From Microbacterium testaceum StLB037 (lineage in GTDB: Bacteria; Actinomycetota; Actinomycetes; Actinomycetales; Microbacteriaceae): DNA of 64,000 nucleotides. The stretch's first letter is position 1, and each line of letters starts with the position of its first letter. Made by a program: the position numbers and the translations under genes. The notes under the pieces are model-generated. The model did no database searches and was not told the origin of the DNA. It worked only from the letters and a program-made list of their open reading frames with translations. Location of the stretch: NCBI RefSeq assembly GCF_000202635.1, contig NC_015125.1:3534001-3598000 (forward strand), read 5' to 3'. This document shows, piece by piece, positions 17,484-29,414 of this stretch.

Positions 17484-19625
17484 TCAGGCGCCGGCGGAGT
17501 GCTGAAGCCACAACACTCCGAGGGGCGGCAGCGTCAGTGTGGCGCTTCCGCGGGCGTCCGTCGTGACCGCGCCGAAGTTGCCCTGACCCGAGCCGCCGAA
17601 GGCCTCGGCGTCGCTGTTGAGGACCTCGGTCCACGTCCCCGCCTCGGGCAGGTCGATGGGGAAGTCGCCGAGGGGGACGCCCGAGAAGTTGCACAGCACG
17701 GCGACGGTGTTGCCGTGGTGATCGCGGCGCGCGAAGGCGAGCACGTTGGGGTTCCACGCCGGCGCGCCCAGGCGCGAGAAGGCCGCTCCGTCGTGGTCGC
17801 GCGACCACAGCGGCGCGTGGTCCTTGTACACGCGGTTGAGTTCGGCGACGAAGTCGTGCAGCTGCGCGTGCGACGGCTGGTCCAGCATCCACCAGTCGAG
17901 GCCGCGGCCCTCGGACCACTCGGACATCTGCCCGAACTCCTGACCCATGAACAACAGCTGCTTGCCCGGGTGCCCCCACATGTACGCCAGGAACGCGCGC
18001 ATGTTGGCGAGCTTCTGCCAGTGGTCTCCCGGCATCCGTCCGAAGAGACTGCCCTTGCCGTGCACGACCTCGTCGTGACTGATCGGCAGGATGAAGTTCT
18101 CGCTGAACGCGTACACGAACGAGAACGACAGTTCGCCCTCGTGGTGGGAGCGGTACATCGGGTCTCGCGCGATGTACTGCAGCGAGTCGTTCATCCACCC
18201 CATGTTCCACTTGAAACCGAAGCCGAGGCCGGCGTGCGAGGTCGGAGCGGTGACGCCGGGGAAGCTCGTCGACTCCTCCGCGATCAGGGCGATACCGGGG
18301 TAACGCTTGTACGAGGTCGCGTTGACCTCCTGCAGGAAGCGGATCGCCTCGAGGTTCTCGCGCCCACCGAACTGGTTGGGGGCCCACTCGCCGTCGTTGC
18401 GGGAGTAATCGAGATAGAGCATGGATGCCACGGCATCCACGCGCAGGCCGTCGACGTGGAACTCCTCGAACCAGTACAGCGCGTTGGCGACGAGGAAGTT
18501 GCGCACCTCGTTGCGGCCGTAGTCGAAGATGAGCGTGCCCCAGTCCTTGTGCTCGCCGCGGCGGGGATCCGGGTGCTCGTAGAGCGCCTCGCCGTCGAAG
18601 CGGGCGAGGGCGAACTCGTCCTTGGGGAAGTGCCCGGGGACCCAGTCCATGATCACGCCGATGCCGGCCTGGTGCAGACGGTCGATGAGGTAGCGGAGGT
18701 CGTCGGGGTTGCCGAATCGGCTGGTGGGGGCGTAGTAGCCCGAGACCTGGTACCCCCACGAGCCACCGAAGGGGTGCTCCGCCAGCGGGAGGAACTCGAC
18801 GTGGGTGAAGCCCTGGGCTCCGACGTAGTCGATGATCTCGTCGGCGGCATCCCGGTACGACAGGCCCTGCTTCCACGAGCCGATGTGCAGCTCGTAGATC
18901 GACATCGGCCGGTCGATCGGGGCGGAGTTCGAGCGTTCGGTGATCCACGCGTCGTCCGACCACGTGTAGTCGGAGTCGGTCACGACGGATGCGGTCGCGG
19001 GCGGCACCTCGGCGAGACGCGCCATCGGATCGGCCTTCTGCAGCCACGCGCCGCTGCGGGCGAGGATCTCGAACTTGTAGCGTGCGCCCACACCGACACC
19101 GGGGAGGAAGATCTCCCAGATGCCGCTGGAGCCCATGGAGCGCATCGCGCTGCCCTGGCCGTCCCAGCCGTTGAAGTCGCCGATCACGCGCAGGGCGCGG
19201 GCATCGGGAGCCCAGACGGTGAACGCGGTACCGGCCACGCCGTCGAACTCCCGCGCGTGTGCGCCCAGAACGCGCCACAGCTCCTCGTGACGCCCCTCCG
19301 CGATGAGATGCAGGTCGAGCTCACCCACGGAGGGGGCGAACCGGTAGGCGTCGTCGGCGGTGTGACCGACGCCGTCATCGTAGGTCGAGCGCACGCGATA
19401 GGCGCCGGGGTGTGCGGGAGCGGATGCCTCCCAGATCCCCTCGCGCACATGCGCGAAGTCCACGGTCGTCCCGTCCGGCAGTTCTGCCACGACCTCTCTC
19501 GCGAGGGGACGACGGACGCGGATCACCCACCCCTGCGCGGTCTCGTGCGCGCCGAGGACGCTGTGAGGGTCGTGGTGCGTGCCGTAGGCGACGGCATCCA
19601 GGAGCTCGGGGGGAAGGGTGCTCAT
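17484..19625 (-). CDS. glgB: 1,4-alpha-glucan branching enzyme
   Basis: 713 residues. Creates alpha-1,6 branches in glycogen-like glucan. Start is the ATG at 19625, preceded by AGGAGG and overlapping the glgE stop; the longer frame is inside glgE. N-terminal CBM48 modules (about 15-210), then a GH13 barrel with GYAPTSRFG-type motif YYAPTSRFGNPDDLRYL, GLRVDAVASMLYLDYSR (nucleophile Asp), IAEESTSFPG (acid Glu) and LPISHDEVVHGKGSL. Third gene of the minus-strand glucan block. Confidence 0.96.
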   Translation of the reverse strand: MSTLPPELLDAVAYGTHHDPHSVLGAHETAQGWVIRVRRPLAREVVAELPDGTTVDFAHVREGIWEASAPAHPGAYRVRSTYDDGVGHTADDAYRFAPSVGELDLHLIAEGRHEELWRVLGAHAREFDGVAGTAFTVWAPDARALRVIGDFNGWDGQGSAMRSMGSSGIWEIFLPGVGVGARYKFEILARSGAWLQKADPMARLAEVPPATASVVTDSDYTWSDDAWITERSNSAPIDRPMSIYELHIGSWKQGLSYRDAADEIIDYVGAQGFTHVEFLPLAEHPFGGSWGYQVSGYYAPTSRFGNPDDLRYLIDRLHQAGIGVIMDWVPGHFPKDEFALARFDGEALYEHPDPRRGEHKDWGTLIFDYGRNEVRNFLVANALYWFEEFHVDGLRVDAVASMLYLDYSRNDGEWAPNQFGGRENLEAIRFLQEVNATSYKRYPGIALIAEESTSFPGVTAPTSHAGLGFGFKWNMGWMNDSLQYIARDPMYRSHHEGELSFSFVYAFSENFILPISHDEVVHGKGSLFGRMPGDHWQKLANMRAFLAYMWGHPGKQLLFMGQEFGQMSEWSEGRGLDWWMLDQPSHAQLHDFVAELNRVYKDHAPLWSRDHDGAAFSRLGAPAWNPNVLAFARRDHHGNTVAVLCNFSGVPLGDFPIDLPEAGTWTEVLNSDAEAFGGSGQGNFGAVTTDARGSATLTLPPLGVLWLQHSAGA

Positions 19626-21706
19626 CGGACCTCCTTGACGTGCAGGATGTGCACGGGTTCGTCGAACGCGTCCAGGCGGACGAAGTTGTGATCGGCCCAC
19701 GTCCAGACCTGCCCGGTCACGAGGTCTTCGACCTCGTAGGGCGTGCCGGGCTCGACACCCCAGACCGTCGTGTCCAGGTGGACGGTGGTCTGCCGCGTCG
19801 AGTGCGGGTCGACGTTGGCGACGACGATGATCGTGTCGCTCACGCCCGTGGGGGAGAGGGCGGCGTCGAGATGCTTGGAGTAGACGAGGATCGCGTCGTC
19901 GTCGCTCCAGTGCACGTCGAGGTTGCGCAGCTGCAGGAGCGCGGGGTGCTCGCGACGCGCCTTGTTGAGCAGACGCAGGTAGGGGGCGAGGGAATCGCCC
20001 GCTGCCTCAGCCCCGGCCCAGTCGCGGAACTTGTACTCGTACTTCTCGTTGTCGATGTTCTCTTCGGAGCCGGGTCGCGCCACGTTCTCGTACAGCTCGT
20101 ACCCGGCGTAGACGCCGTACGTCGGTGCCGCGGTGGCGGCGAGGGCGGCGCGGATCTTGTACGCGGGACGACCGCCGAACTGGAGGTACTCGGTGAGGAT
20201 GTCAGGGGTGTTCACGAAGAGGTTCGGACGGAGGAAGTCCGCCGTGTCGTGAGCGAGGCCCGAGAAGAACTCCTCGAGCTCTTCCTTCGTGTTCCGCCAC
20301 GTGAAGTACGTGTAGCTCTGCTGGAACCCGGCCATGGCCAAGCCCTGGAGCGGGGCGGGGCGGGTGAAGGCCTCCGCGAGGAAGACGGCGTCGGGCTCTT
20401 CCGCGCTGACGGTGGCGATCAGCCACTCCCAGAACTGCAGGGGCTTGGTGTGAGGGTTGTCGACGCGGAAGATGCGCACGCCCTGCGCGATCCAGTGCCG
20501 GACGATGCGCAGCACCTCGGCGCGGATGCCCTCGGGGTCGTTGTCGAAGTTGACCGGGTAGATGTCCTGGTACTTCTTCGGCGGGTTCTCGGCGTAGGCG
20601 ATCGAGCCGTCGGGCAGCGTCGTGAACCATTCGGGGTGCTCGGTGACCCACGGGTGATCGGGCGACGCCTGGAGAGCGAGGTCGAGCGCGACTTCGACGC
20701 CCTGGCCGCGTGCGGCCTCCACGAACGCACGGAAGTCCTCGAGGGTACCGAGGTCGGGGTGCACGGTGTCGTGACCCCCGGCCGGACCGCCGATCGCCCA
20801 CGGCGACCCGGGGTCGCCGGGGGCCGTCACGAGAGTGTTGTTGGGGCCCTTGCGGTTGCTCTCGCCGATGGGGTGGATCGGAGGCAGATAGAGAACGTCG
20901 AAGCCCATGTCGGCCACGGCCGGCAGGCGATCGGTCGCGGTGCGGAACGTTCCGCTCACCACGGTGCCGTCGTCGGCACGCGTCGCGCCCTCCGAGCGGG
21001 GGAAGAACTCGTACCACGCTCCGACGCCGGCGCGCTCGCGCTCGACGAGAAGCTCGGTGTCGCGTCCGACCGACACCAGGCTCATCACGGGCCGGGCGGC
21101 GAAGAGGGCCGCGATCTCGGGGCTGCGGACGATCTCGAGGGCGACGTCGTCATGGGTGTCGGGGTCGCGCAGGGCGCGGGCCGCGTCGTAGAGCACGTCC
21201 TTGTCGCTCGCGGGGCGCTTCTTCTCCCCGCGCGCGCGATCGAAGAGCTGCGCCCCGATCTCGCGCATCAGGGGTGCGTCGACGCCGGCGGCGATCTTGA
21301 GGTCGGCGGCGTGCTCCCACGTCGCGAACTCGTCGGCGAACGCCTCGAAGCGGAAGCGCCACACGCCCTGTTCGAGCGGCGCGACGAGGGTGGACCACCG
21401 ATCGAAGCCGTCGTTCAGCGGGCTGAGGCGGTGCAGCGACTCGTCGCCCGACGGCGAGAACAGGCGCACGTGCACACCGATGCGATCGTGCCCCTCACGG
21501 AACGCGGTGACGGTGAAGGGGACCGCCTCGCCGACGTATGCCGAGGGGCGGAACCGCCCGCCGGGGACGCTCGGGTGCGGCAGAGCGAGAGGGATACGCG
21601 GGGTCACCACGCCCTTCGCGGTCGGCGTCGGTTTGACCGTGCGCTCGGGAATCGAGGCGCCACTGCGCCAGGGACGTACGGGCGAGAGAGTCGTCGTGGT
21701 GGCCAC
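19622..21706 (-). CDS. glgE: Alpha-1,4-glucan:maltose-1-phosphate maltosyltransferase
   Basis: 694 residues. Transfers maltose from maltose-1-phosphate to the non-reducing end of alpha-1,4-glucan. GH13_3 features: an N-terminal beta domain, LYLPPIHPIGESNRKGPNN, VRIFRVDNPHTKPLQFWEWL with the nucleophile Asp at about residue 416, FLAEAFTRP with the acid Glu about 29 residues later, and NTPDILTEYLQ. Overlaps glgB by four bases. The makers of maltose-1-phosphate (TreS-Pep2 or GlgM) are not in the window. Confidence 0.95.
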   Translation of the reverse strand: MATTTTLSPVRPWRSGASIPERTVKPTPTAKGVVTPRIPLALPHPSVPGGRFRPSAYVGEAVPFTVTAFREGHDRIGVHVRLFSPSGDESLHRLSPLNDGFDRWSTLVAPLEQGVWRFRFEAFADEFATWEHAADLKIAAGVDAPLMREIGAQLFDRARGEKKRPASDKDVLYDAARALRDPDTHDDVALEIVRSPEIAALFAARPVMSLVSVGRDTELLVERERAGVGAWYEFFPRSEGATRADDGTVVSGTFRTATDRLPAVADMGFDVLYLPPIHPIGESNRKGPNNTLVTAPGDPGSPWAIGGPAGGHDTVHPDLGTLEDFRAFVEAARGQGVEVALDLALQASPDHPWVTEHPEWFTTLPDGSIAYAENPPKKYQDIYPVNFDNDPEGIRAEVLRIVRHWIAQGVRIFRVDNPHTKPLQFWEWLIATVSAEEPDAVFLAEAFTRPAPLQGLAMAGFQQSYTYFTWRNTKEELEEFFSGLAHDTADFLRPNLFVNTPDILTEYLQFGGRPAYKIRAALAATAAPTYGVYAGYELYENVARPGSEENIDNEKYEYKFRDWAGAEAAGDSLAPYLRLLNKARREHPALLQLRNLDVHWSDDDAILVYSKHLDAALSPTGVSDTIIVVANVDPHSTRQTTVHLDTTVWGVEPGTPYEVEDLVTGQVWTWADHNFVRLDAFDEPVHILHVKEVR

Positions 21707-21774
21707 GGTCCGAACCTATCGCGGCCCGCCGACCTCGCCGTATCGATTCTCCCGGCCTTGACATGGCGGCCGGG

Positions 21775-23856
21775 TTACTCGACGCGGAACAACCTCATCG
21801 AGGTTCCGCCGAGGTCGATCAGCTCGCCGGGGGCGAACGCGTCGCCCTGCTCCGTGGGGGCCTCCTCGTCGCTGGACCAGAGCGAGACGTACCTCTGGGC
21901 CCCATCGACGACGGGTAATGTCACCTCGACCGGACGCTCGTCACCGTGCACGACGAGGAGGATCCGGTTGAGCGCCTCCTCCTCGGGCGTCGAGGTCGCG
22001 AGGTATTGCAGGGTCCGATGCGACGGATCCGTCCAGCGCTCGCTCGACATCGTCTCGCCGTGCTCGTCGAACCACTCCATGACGGAGGCGGAGGGGATGC
22101 TCTCGCCCGCTCGCGCGAAACGCTTGGGGCGCAGCGCCGGGTTCTCGCGCCGCACCTGCAAGAGCCGCTGGGTGTGGGCGAACAGGTCGCGTTGCCAGGG
22201 CGCGAGGTCCCAGGAGAGCCACGTGAGCGCGGAGTCGTGGCAGTACGCGTTGTTGTTGCCGCGCTGGGTGCGGCCCATTTCGTCGCCCGCCGTGATCATG
22301 GGGACGCCGGCCGAGAGCAGGAGCGTCCCCAGGAGGTTGCGCATCGCCTTGCGGCGCGTGGCGAGCACCCGCTCGTCATCGGTACGCCCCTCGGCGCCGT
22401 GGTTGAACGAGCGGTTCGTGTCGGCGCCGTCGCGGTTCTGCTCCCCGTTGCCGAGGTTGTGCTTGACGTCGTACGAGACGAGGTCGCGAAGCGTGAAGCC
22501 GTCGTGCGCGGTCACGAAGTTGATGCTCGCGAGCGGGCCGCGCTCCTCGGAGAAGGTGTTCGACGACCCCGCGAGGCGCGTGGCGAACCCGCCGATGCCG
22601 ACCGGCGCGGTGTCCGCCCGCCGGGCGTAATCGATGTCGCTCAGCCAGAAGTTGCGCACCCGATCGCGGTAGCGATCGTTCCACTCGTGCCAGCCCTCTC
22701 CGAAGGCACCGGTCTGCCACCCGCCCATGCCGACGTCCCACGGCTCGGCGATGAGCTTCGTCCCCGCCAGCTGCTCGTCGTCGCGGATGGCCTGCAGCAG
22801 CGGATGGTCGGGCGTGAAGGAATGGTTCTCGTCGCGTCCGAGCGTTACCGCGAGGTCGAAGCGGAAGCCGTCGATCTGGACGTCGTTCGCCCAGTAGCGC
22901 AGGGAGTCGAGCACGAGGCGCGCAGCGGCATCCGTCGACGTGTTCACCGCGTTCCCGCATCCCGTCTCGTCGATGTACACGCCTTCAGCGGTCTGGCGGT
23001 AGTACGAGCGGTTGTCGATGCCGCGGAGACTCGTGCGGGGGCCCCCGATGCTCTCTTCGGCGGTGTGGTTGTAGACGACATCGAGGATGACCTCGAGACC
23101 CGCCTCGTGGAGGAGCTTCACCATGCCCTTGAACTCGCGCAGGACCGCCTCGGGGCCCGCGGCGCGACTTCCCGCCGTCGCGTAGTCGCCGTGCGGGGTG
23201 AAGAAGTTCAGCGAGTTGTAGCCCCAGTAGTTCGACAGCCCGAGTTGGAGCAGGCGGGGCTCGGTCGCGAAGGCGTGAACGGGGAGGAGTTGGACGCTCG
23301 TGATCCCGAGAGAGTGGAAGTGATCGATCATGGCGGGGTGCGCGAGACCGGCGTACGTGCCGTGAAGAGCGGGAGGGACGAGCGGATGCCGCTTCGTCAG
23401 GCCTTTGACGTGCCCCTCGTAGATGACCGTGCGGTCCATCGGGACGCGGGGCTTGACGGACGATCCCCAGTCGAAGCCGCCGTCCACCACGACGGAGCGC
23501 CAGTCGCCGTAGTTTCCGGAGACGAGTCCGCGTGAGTACGGCTCGATGAGCAGGGACTGCGGATTGAAGGTGTTCCCCGGCCCGTGCGGGCCGCCCACGC
23601 GGATCGCGTACCGCGCGCCGGGGCGCAGGAGCGGGGTCGTCGCCTCGAAGACACCGTCGCCCACGGGCGCCATCGGAAGGGTCTCCGTCGCCCAGTCGAG
23701 GTCGACGTCGTCGAAGACGAGGAGCTGCATCGCATCGGCGTGCCCCGACCACACGCGGAGGGTTCCGCCGTGGGGGCCGAAGGTCACGCCGAGGTCGTCG
23801 AACGTGCTGTCAAGCAGACCGGGGTGCGGGGGAAGGACAGTCTCGGGTCGGACCAT
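21775..23856 (-). CDS. glgX: Glycogen debranching enzyme GlgX
   Basis: 693 residues from ATG 23856; the open frame extends much further but through the cysteine desulfurase gene. Hydrolyses alpha-1,6 branches. CBM48 at residues about 20-120, then GH13_11: SNYWGYNSLNFFTPHGDYA, VILDVVYNHTAEES, DGFRFDLAVTLGRDENHSF, KLIAEPWDVGMGGWQTGAF, NFVTAHDGFTLRDLVSYDVK, and AGDEMGRTQRGNNNAYC. TACCCT at 23864-23869 (minus) lies seven bases before the ATG, so the mRNA may be leaderless. Divergent from the cysteine desulfurase. Confidence 0.95.
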   Translation of the reverse strand: MVRPETVLPPHPGLLDSTFDDLGVTFGPHGGTLRVWSGHADAMQLLVFDDVDLDWATETLPMAPVGDGVFEATTPLLRPGARYAIRVGGPHGPGNTFNPQSLLIEPYSRGLVSGNYGDWRSVVVDGGFDWGSSVKPRVPMDRTVIYEGHVKGLTKRHPLVPPALHGTYAGLAHPAMIDHFHSLGITSVQLLPVHAFATEPRLLQLGLSNYWGYNSLNFFTPHGDYATAGSRAAGPEAVLREFKGMVKLLHEAGLEVILDVVYNHTAEESIGGPRTSLRGIDNRSYYRQTAEGVYIDETGCGNAVNTSTDAAARLVLDSLRYWANDVQIDGFRFDLAVTLGRDENHSFTPDHPLLQAIRDDEQLAGTKLIAEPWDVGMGGWQTGAFGEGWHEWNDRYRDRVRNFWLSDIDYARRADTAPVGIGGFATRLAGSSNTFSEERGPLASINFVTAHDGFTLRDLVSYDVKHNLGNGEQNRDGADTNRSFNHGAEGRTDDERVLATRRKAMRNLLGTLLLSAGVPMITAGDEMGRTQRGNNNAYCHDSALTWLSWDLAPWQRDLFAHTQRLLQVRRENPALRPKRFARAGESIPSASVMEWFDEHGETMSSERWTDPSHRTLQYLATSTPEEEALNRILLVVHGDERPVEVTLPVVDGAQRYVSLWSSDEEAPTEQGDAFAPGELIDLGGTSMRLFRVE

Positions 23857-23904
23857 GAGACCTAGGGTAGTGAAGGCGACAGTGGATCTCGGAAGGGGAG
23901 CGTG

Positions 23905-25089
23905 ATGCAGGTCTACCTCGATCACGCAGCGACGACTCCTCTGCGCGCAGAAGCTCGCGAGGCGTGGCTCGCCGCACACGAGGTGCTCGGCAACCCCTCC
24001 TCGATCCACGGCGCGGGCCAGGCCGCCCGGCGCCTGCTCGAGGACGCGCGCGACGAGCTCGCGCGGGTGCTGCACTGCCAGCCCATCGAGATCGTCTTCA
24101 CCTCCGGCGGCACCGAAGCGGCCAACCTGGCGCTGAAAGGGTTGTGGTGGGCCCGGACGGCGGGGACGCAGGCCGTGGTCCTTCCCGACGGCGAGCACCA
24201 CGCGACCCTCGACGTCGTCGGCTGGCTCGCGTCCCGTTCGGGTGCCGAGGTCCGGGCCGTTCCGCTGGACGGCCTCGGCCGCATCGATTCCGAGGCCTTC
24301 ATCGCCGCGGTTCCCGGCGCGGCGCTGGCGACCGCGCTCGTGGCCAACAACGAGGTCGGAACGCTGCAGGATGCCACGGCCCTGGCGTCCGCGGCATCCG
24401 GGGCCGGGGTGCCCCTGCATCTCGACGCGGTCTCGGCGCTCGGGAGCGTGCCGGTCGACTTCGCGGGATGGCGCGGTCCGGGATCCGACCGCGGAGGACT
24501 CGCGGCGATGTCGGTGTCGGCGCACAAGGTCGGCGGACCCGTCGGAGTGGGGGCGGCGGTCGTCTCTCGCCATGCGACCCTGACTCCGCTGGTCCACGGC
24601 GGGGGACAACAGCGCGGGCTTCGCGCCGGGACGCAGGATGTCGCCGGCGCGGCCGCGTTCGCGGCGGCGGCGACGGCGGCCGAGGCGGAGCGCGAGAGCG
24701 AGGGGCGGCGCGTGGCGGAGTTGCGCGATCGGCTGGTGGATGGCATCCGTCGATCCGTTCCCGAGGCTCGCCTGCTGGGCGATCCGACGAATCGGCTTCC
24801 GGGTAACGCGCATGTGCTGTTCCCGGATGCCGCGGGCGAGACGCTGCTGTTCCTGCTCGACATGGCGGGGATCGCGGTGTCTACGGGATCCGCGTGTCAG
24901 GCGGGGGTGGCCGAACCCTCGCACGTGGTGCTCGCGCTCGGGCTCGGCGAACGTGCTGCGCGGTCGGTCCTGCGTTTCACCCTCGGGCGCACCTCGACAG
25001 TCGCGGACGTGGACGCCGTGCTCGCCCGGCTCCCCGACGCGTACGCCCGGGCGGTGGCATCCGGAGCCCGTTCAGGTCCCGCTTCGTAG
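23905..25089 (+). CDS. Cysteine desulfurase (NifS/IscS family)
   Basis: 394 residues. PLP enzyme that moves sulfur from cysteine to a protein persulfide. ATG 23905 (GTG 23902 possible) follows GGAAGGGGAG. Motifs: YLDHAATTPLRAEAREAW at the start, FTSGGTEAANLALKG, ALVANNEVGTLQDA, SVSAHKVGGPVGVGAAV with the PLP lysine, and STGSACQAG with the catalytic cysteine near residue 332. The short loop and the neighbouring mnmA make it the likely sulfur donor for tRNA 2-thiolation; an additional Fe-S role is possible. Confidence 0.93.
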   Translation: MQVYLDHAATTPLRAEAREAWLAAHEVLGNPSSIHGAGQAARRLLEDARDELARVLHCQPIEIVFTSGGTEAANLALKGLWWARTAGTQAVVLPDGEHHATLDVVGWLASRSGAEVRAVPLDGLGRIDSEAFIAAVPGAALATALVANNEVGTLQDATALASAASGAGVPLHLDAVSALGSVPVDFAGWRGPGSDRGGLAAMSVSAHKVGGPVGVGAAVVSRHATLTPLVHGGGQQRGLRAGTQDVAGAAAFAAAATAAEAERESEGRRVAELRDRLVDGIRRSVPEARLLGDPTNRLPGNAHVLFPDAAGETLLFLLDMAGIAVSTGSACQAGVAEPSHVVLALGLGERAARSVLRFTLGRTSTVADVDAVLARLPDAYARAVASGARSGPAS

Positions 25090-25098
25090 ACTGGAGCC

Positions 25099-26196
25099 AT
25101 GCGAGTTCTGGCGGCGATGAGCGGTGGCGTCGATTCCGCCGTGGCAGCGGCGCGCGCCGTCGATGCGGGCCACGACGTGGTGGGGGTCCACCTGGCGCTC
25201 TCGCGCGCGGGCGGGACGCTGCGCGCGGGCAGCCGCGGCTGCTGCACGATCGAGGATGCCATGGACGCGCGTCGCGCGGCCGACAAGCTCGGGATGCCGT
25301 TCTACGTCTGGGACTTCTCGGAGCGGTTCCGCGACGACGTGATCGACGATTTCGTGTCCGAGTACCGCGCGGGGCGCACCCCGAACCCCTGCATGCGCTG
25401 CAACGAGAAGATCAAGTTCGCCGCTCTCCTCGAGCGGGCGCTCGAGCTCGGCTTCGATGCGGTGTGCACCGGTCATTACGCGACCCTCGTCGACACTCCG
25501 GAGGGGCGGGAGCTGCACCGGGCGTCCGACAACGCGAAGGATCAGTCGTACGTGCTCGGTGTGCTGACCGCGGAGCAGCTCGCGCACACGTACTTCCCCC
25601 TCGGCGCCACGCCGTCGAAGGCGCTCGTGCGGGCCGAGGCCGAGGAACGCGGACTCACGGTCGCACAGAAGCCCGACAGCCACGACATCTGTTTCATCCC
25701 GGACGGCGACACGCGCGGCTGGCTGGCCGACAAGGTGGGCGCGGAGAAGGGCGAGATCCTCGACCGCTCGGGGGCCGTGGTCGGCACCCACGAGGGCGCC
25801 CACGCCTTCACCGTCGGGCAGCGGCGCGGGCTGCAGCTCGGCGTGCCGGCACCCGACGGCAAGCCGCGGTTCGTGCTCGAGGTGCGCCCCGTCAACAACA
25901 CCGTCGTGGTCGGGCCGAAGGAGGCTCTTGCCTGCGCCGAGATCGCGGGGGAGCGTTTCACGTGGGCGGGGCGTGCACCGTCGTCGACGTCGTTCGCGTG
26001 CGACGTGCAGATCCGCGCGCACGCCGACCCCGTTCCCGCGTTCGCGGAGCTCGAGGACGGCGTGCTCACCGTGCGGCCGGATGCCCCGTTCGACGGTGTG
26101 GCGCCGGGACAGACGGCGGTGCTGTACGACGGCACGCGCGTGATCGGGCAGTTCACCATCGACCGGACGGTGTCGGCGGTCCCGGTCGAGGTCTGA
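25099..26196 (+). CDS. mnmA: tRNA-specific 2-thiouridylase MnmA
   Basis: 365 residues, ten bases after the desulfurase gene. Thiolates U34 of tRNA Lys, Glu and Gln. PP-loop ATP site [10 protein letters not shown] at residues 8-17; the two catalytic cysteines are in [15 protein letters not shown] and [18 protein letters not shown] at 25087-25092 ends six bases before the ATG, so it may also have its own leaderless transcript. Confidence 0.95.
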   Translation: MRVLAAMSGGVDSAVAAARAVDAGHDVVGVHLALSRAGGTLRAGSRGCCTIEDAMDARRAADKLGMPFYVWDFSERFRDDVIDDFVSEYRAGRTPNPCMRCNEKIKFAALLERALELGFDAVCTGHYATLVDTPEGRELHRASDNAKDQSYVLGVLTAEQLAHTYFPLGATPSKALVRAEAEERGLTVAQKPDSHDICFIPDGDTRGWLADKVGAEKGEILDRSGAVVGTHEGAHAFTVGQRRGLQLGVPAPDGKPRFVLEVRPVNNTVVVGPKEALACAEIAGERFTWAGRAPSSTSFACDVQIRAHADPVPAFAELEDGVLTVRPDAPFDGVAPGQTAVLYDGTRVIGQFTIDRTVSAVPVEV

Positions 26197-26267
26197 GGAG
26201 CACTCGACGGGCGGCAGGCTCCCGGAGCTCCGCAAGGCCCACGGGCGATGTCGGAGCCCCTCCCTAA

Positions 26268-28709
<2,442 letters not shown>

Positions 28710-28765
28710 GCGGCACGCCGCCGACCCACGAGGCCGGATTCATGACGATCGAGTGCGTGCGTTCA

Positions 28766-28804
28766 GGGCGAGGGGCGGAGCCGATGCGACCCCGCCCCTC
28801 GCCC
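28766..28804. terminator. Bidirectional hairpin between ligA and the lipoprotein gene
   Basis: A perfect 13-bp stem with left arm 28766-28778 and right arm 28792-28804 around a 13-base loop, between two convergent genes. Confidence 0.75.
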
Positions 28805-28813
28805 GCGCAGGGG

Positions 28814-29305
28814 TCAGCCGGCGCAGACGGCTCCCGCCTGGGCGAACCCCTCCTGCAGCGCGGCGATCTCGTTGCCGAGTTCTGAGAGCTGCGTCGGGTC
28901 GGCGACGGCTCCCTGGAGGAAGGCGACGTACTGATCGAGAGCGCCGCTCGCCGCGGTGGCGGCCGGAGCGACTTCCTCGTTCGTGACGCCTGCGAACGCG
29001 GTCTTCATGCTGTCGGACAGCTCGGTGAACTTCACCATCGCCGCTTCGTTGTCGGCCGGGTCGATCTCGGTGCCGGCCTTGGAGACTTTCGCGAACTCGG
29101 TCTGAACGATCAGGCACGCATCCGCCGTTGACTGCTCGGACACCGACTCCGTCGTCTCCTCCGCGTCGGTGGAGTTCTCGTTCGCTCCGGCGTCTTCATT
29201 GACGCTTGCGTCGCTCTGCTCCGCGGGGGCGGCGGCAGAACATCCGCCGAGGAGGAGAAGAGCTGCTGCCGCGACGGCGAGCAGAGAAGTGCGCTTAATG
29301 ACCAT
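28814..29305 (-). CDS. Lipoprotein of unknown function
   Basis: 163 residues from ATG 29305 (MVIKRTSLLAVAAAALLLLG). Lipobox LLGGC gives a predicted lipidated Cys at about residue 22. An acidic Glu/Asp/Ser/Thr linker (about 30-60) leads to an alpha-helical domain with two cysteines, one in ADACLIVQTEF and one in AGAVCAG at the C-terminus, which could form a disulfide. No family recognised. Confidence 0.72.
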   Translation of the reverse strand: MVIKRTSLLAVAAAALLLLGGCSAAAPAEQSDASVNEDAGANENSTDAEETTESVSEQSTADACLIVQTEFAKVSKAGTEIDPADNEAAMVKFTELSDSMKTAFAGVTNEEVAPAATAASGALDQYVAFLQGAVADPTQLSELGNEIAALQEGFAQAGAVCAG

Positions 29306-29414
29306 GACTCGTCCATTTCTGTCTTCCCAAGTCGGGTGCTCAGGATTAGGCACAGGGTAGCGAGAGGCCGTTCGATTTTCAGCGAATTGATAAGATCGTG
29401 ATGCGCCGCGAGGA

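Noticed and set aside
17499..22630. Very long plus-strand open frames antisense to glgB, glgE and glgX
   Set aside because: They are shadows of strongly recognised minus-strand enzymes in GC-rich DNA, have no recognisable domains and show repetitive Arg/Val/Glu composition.
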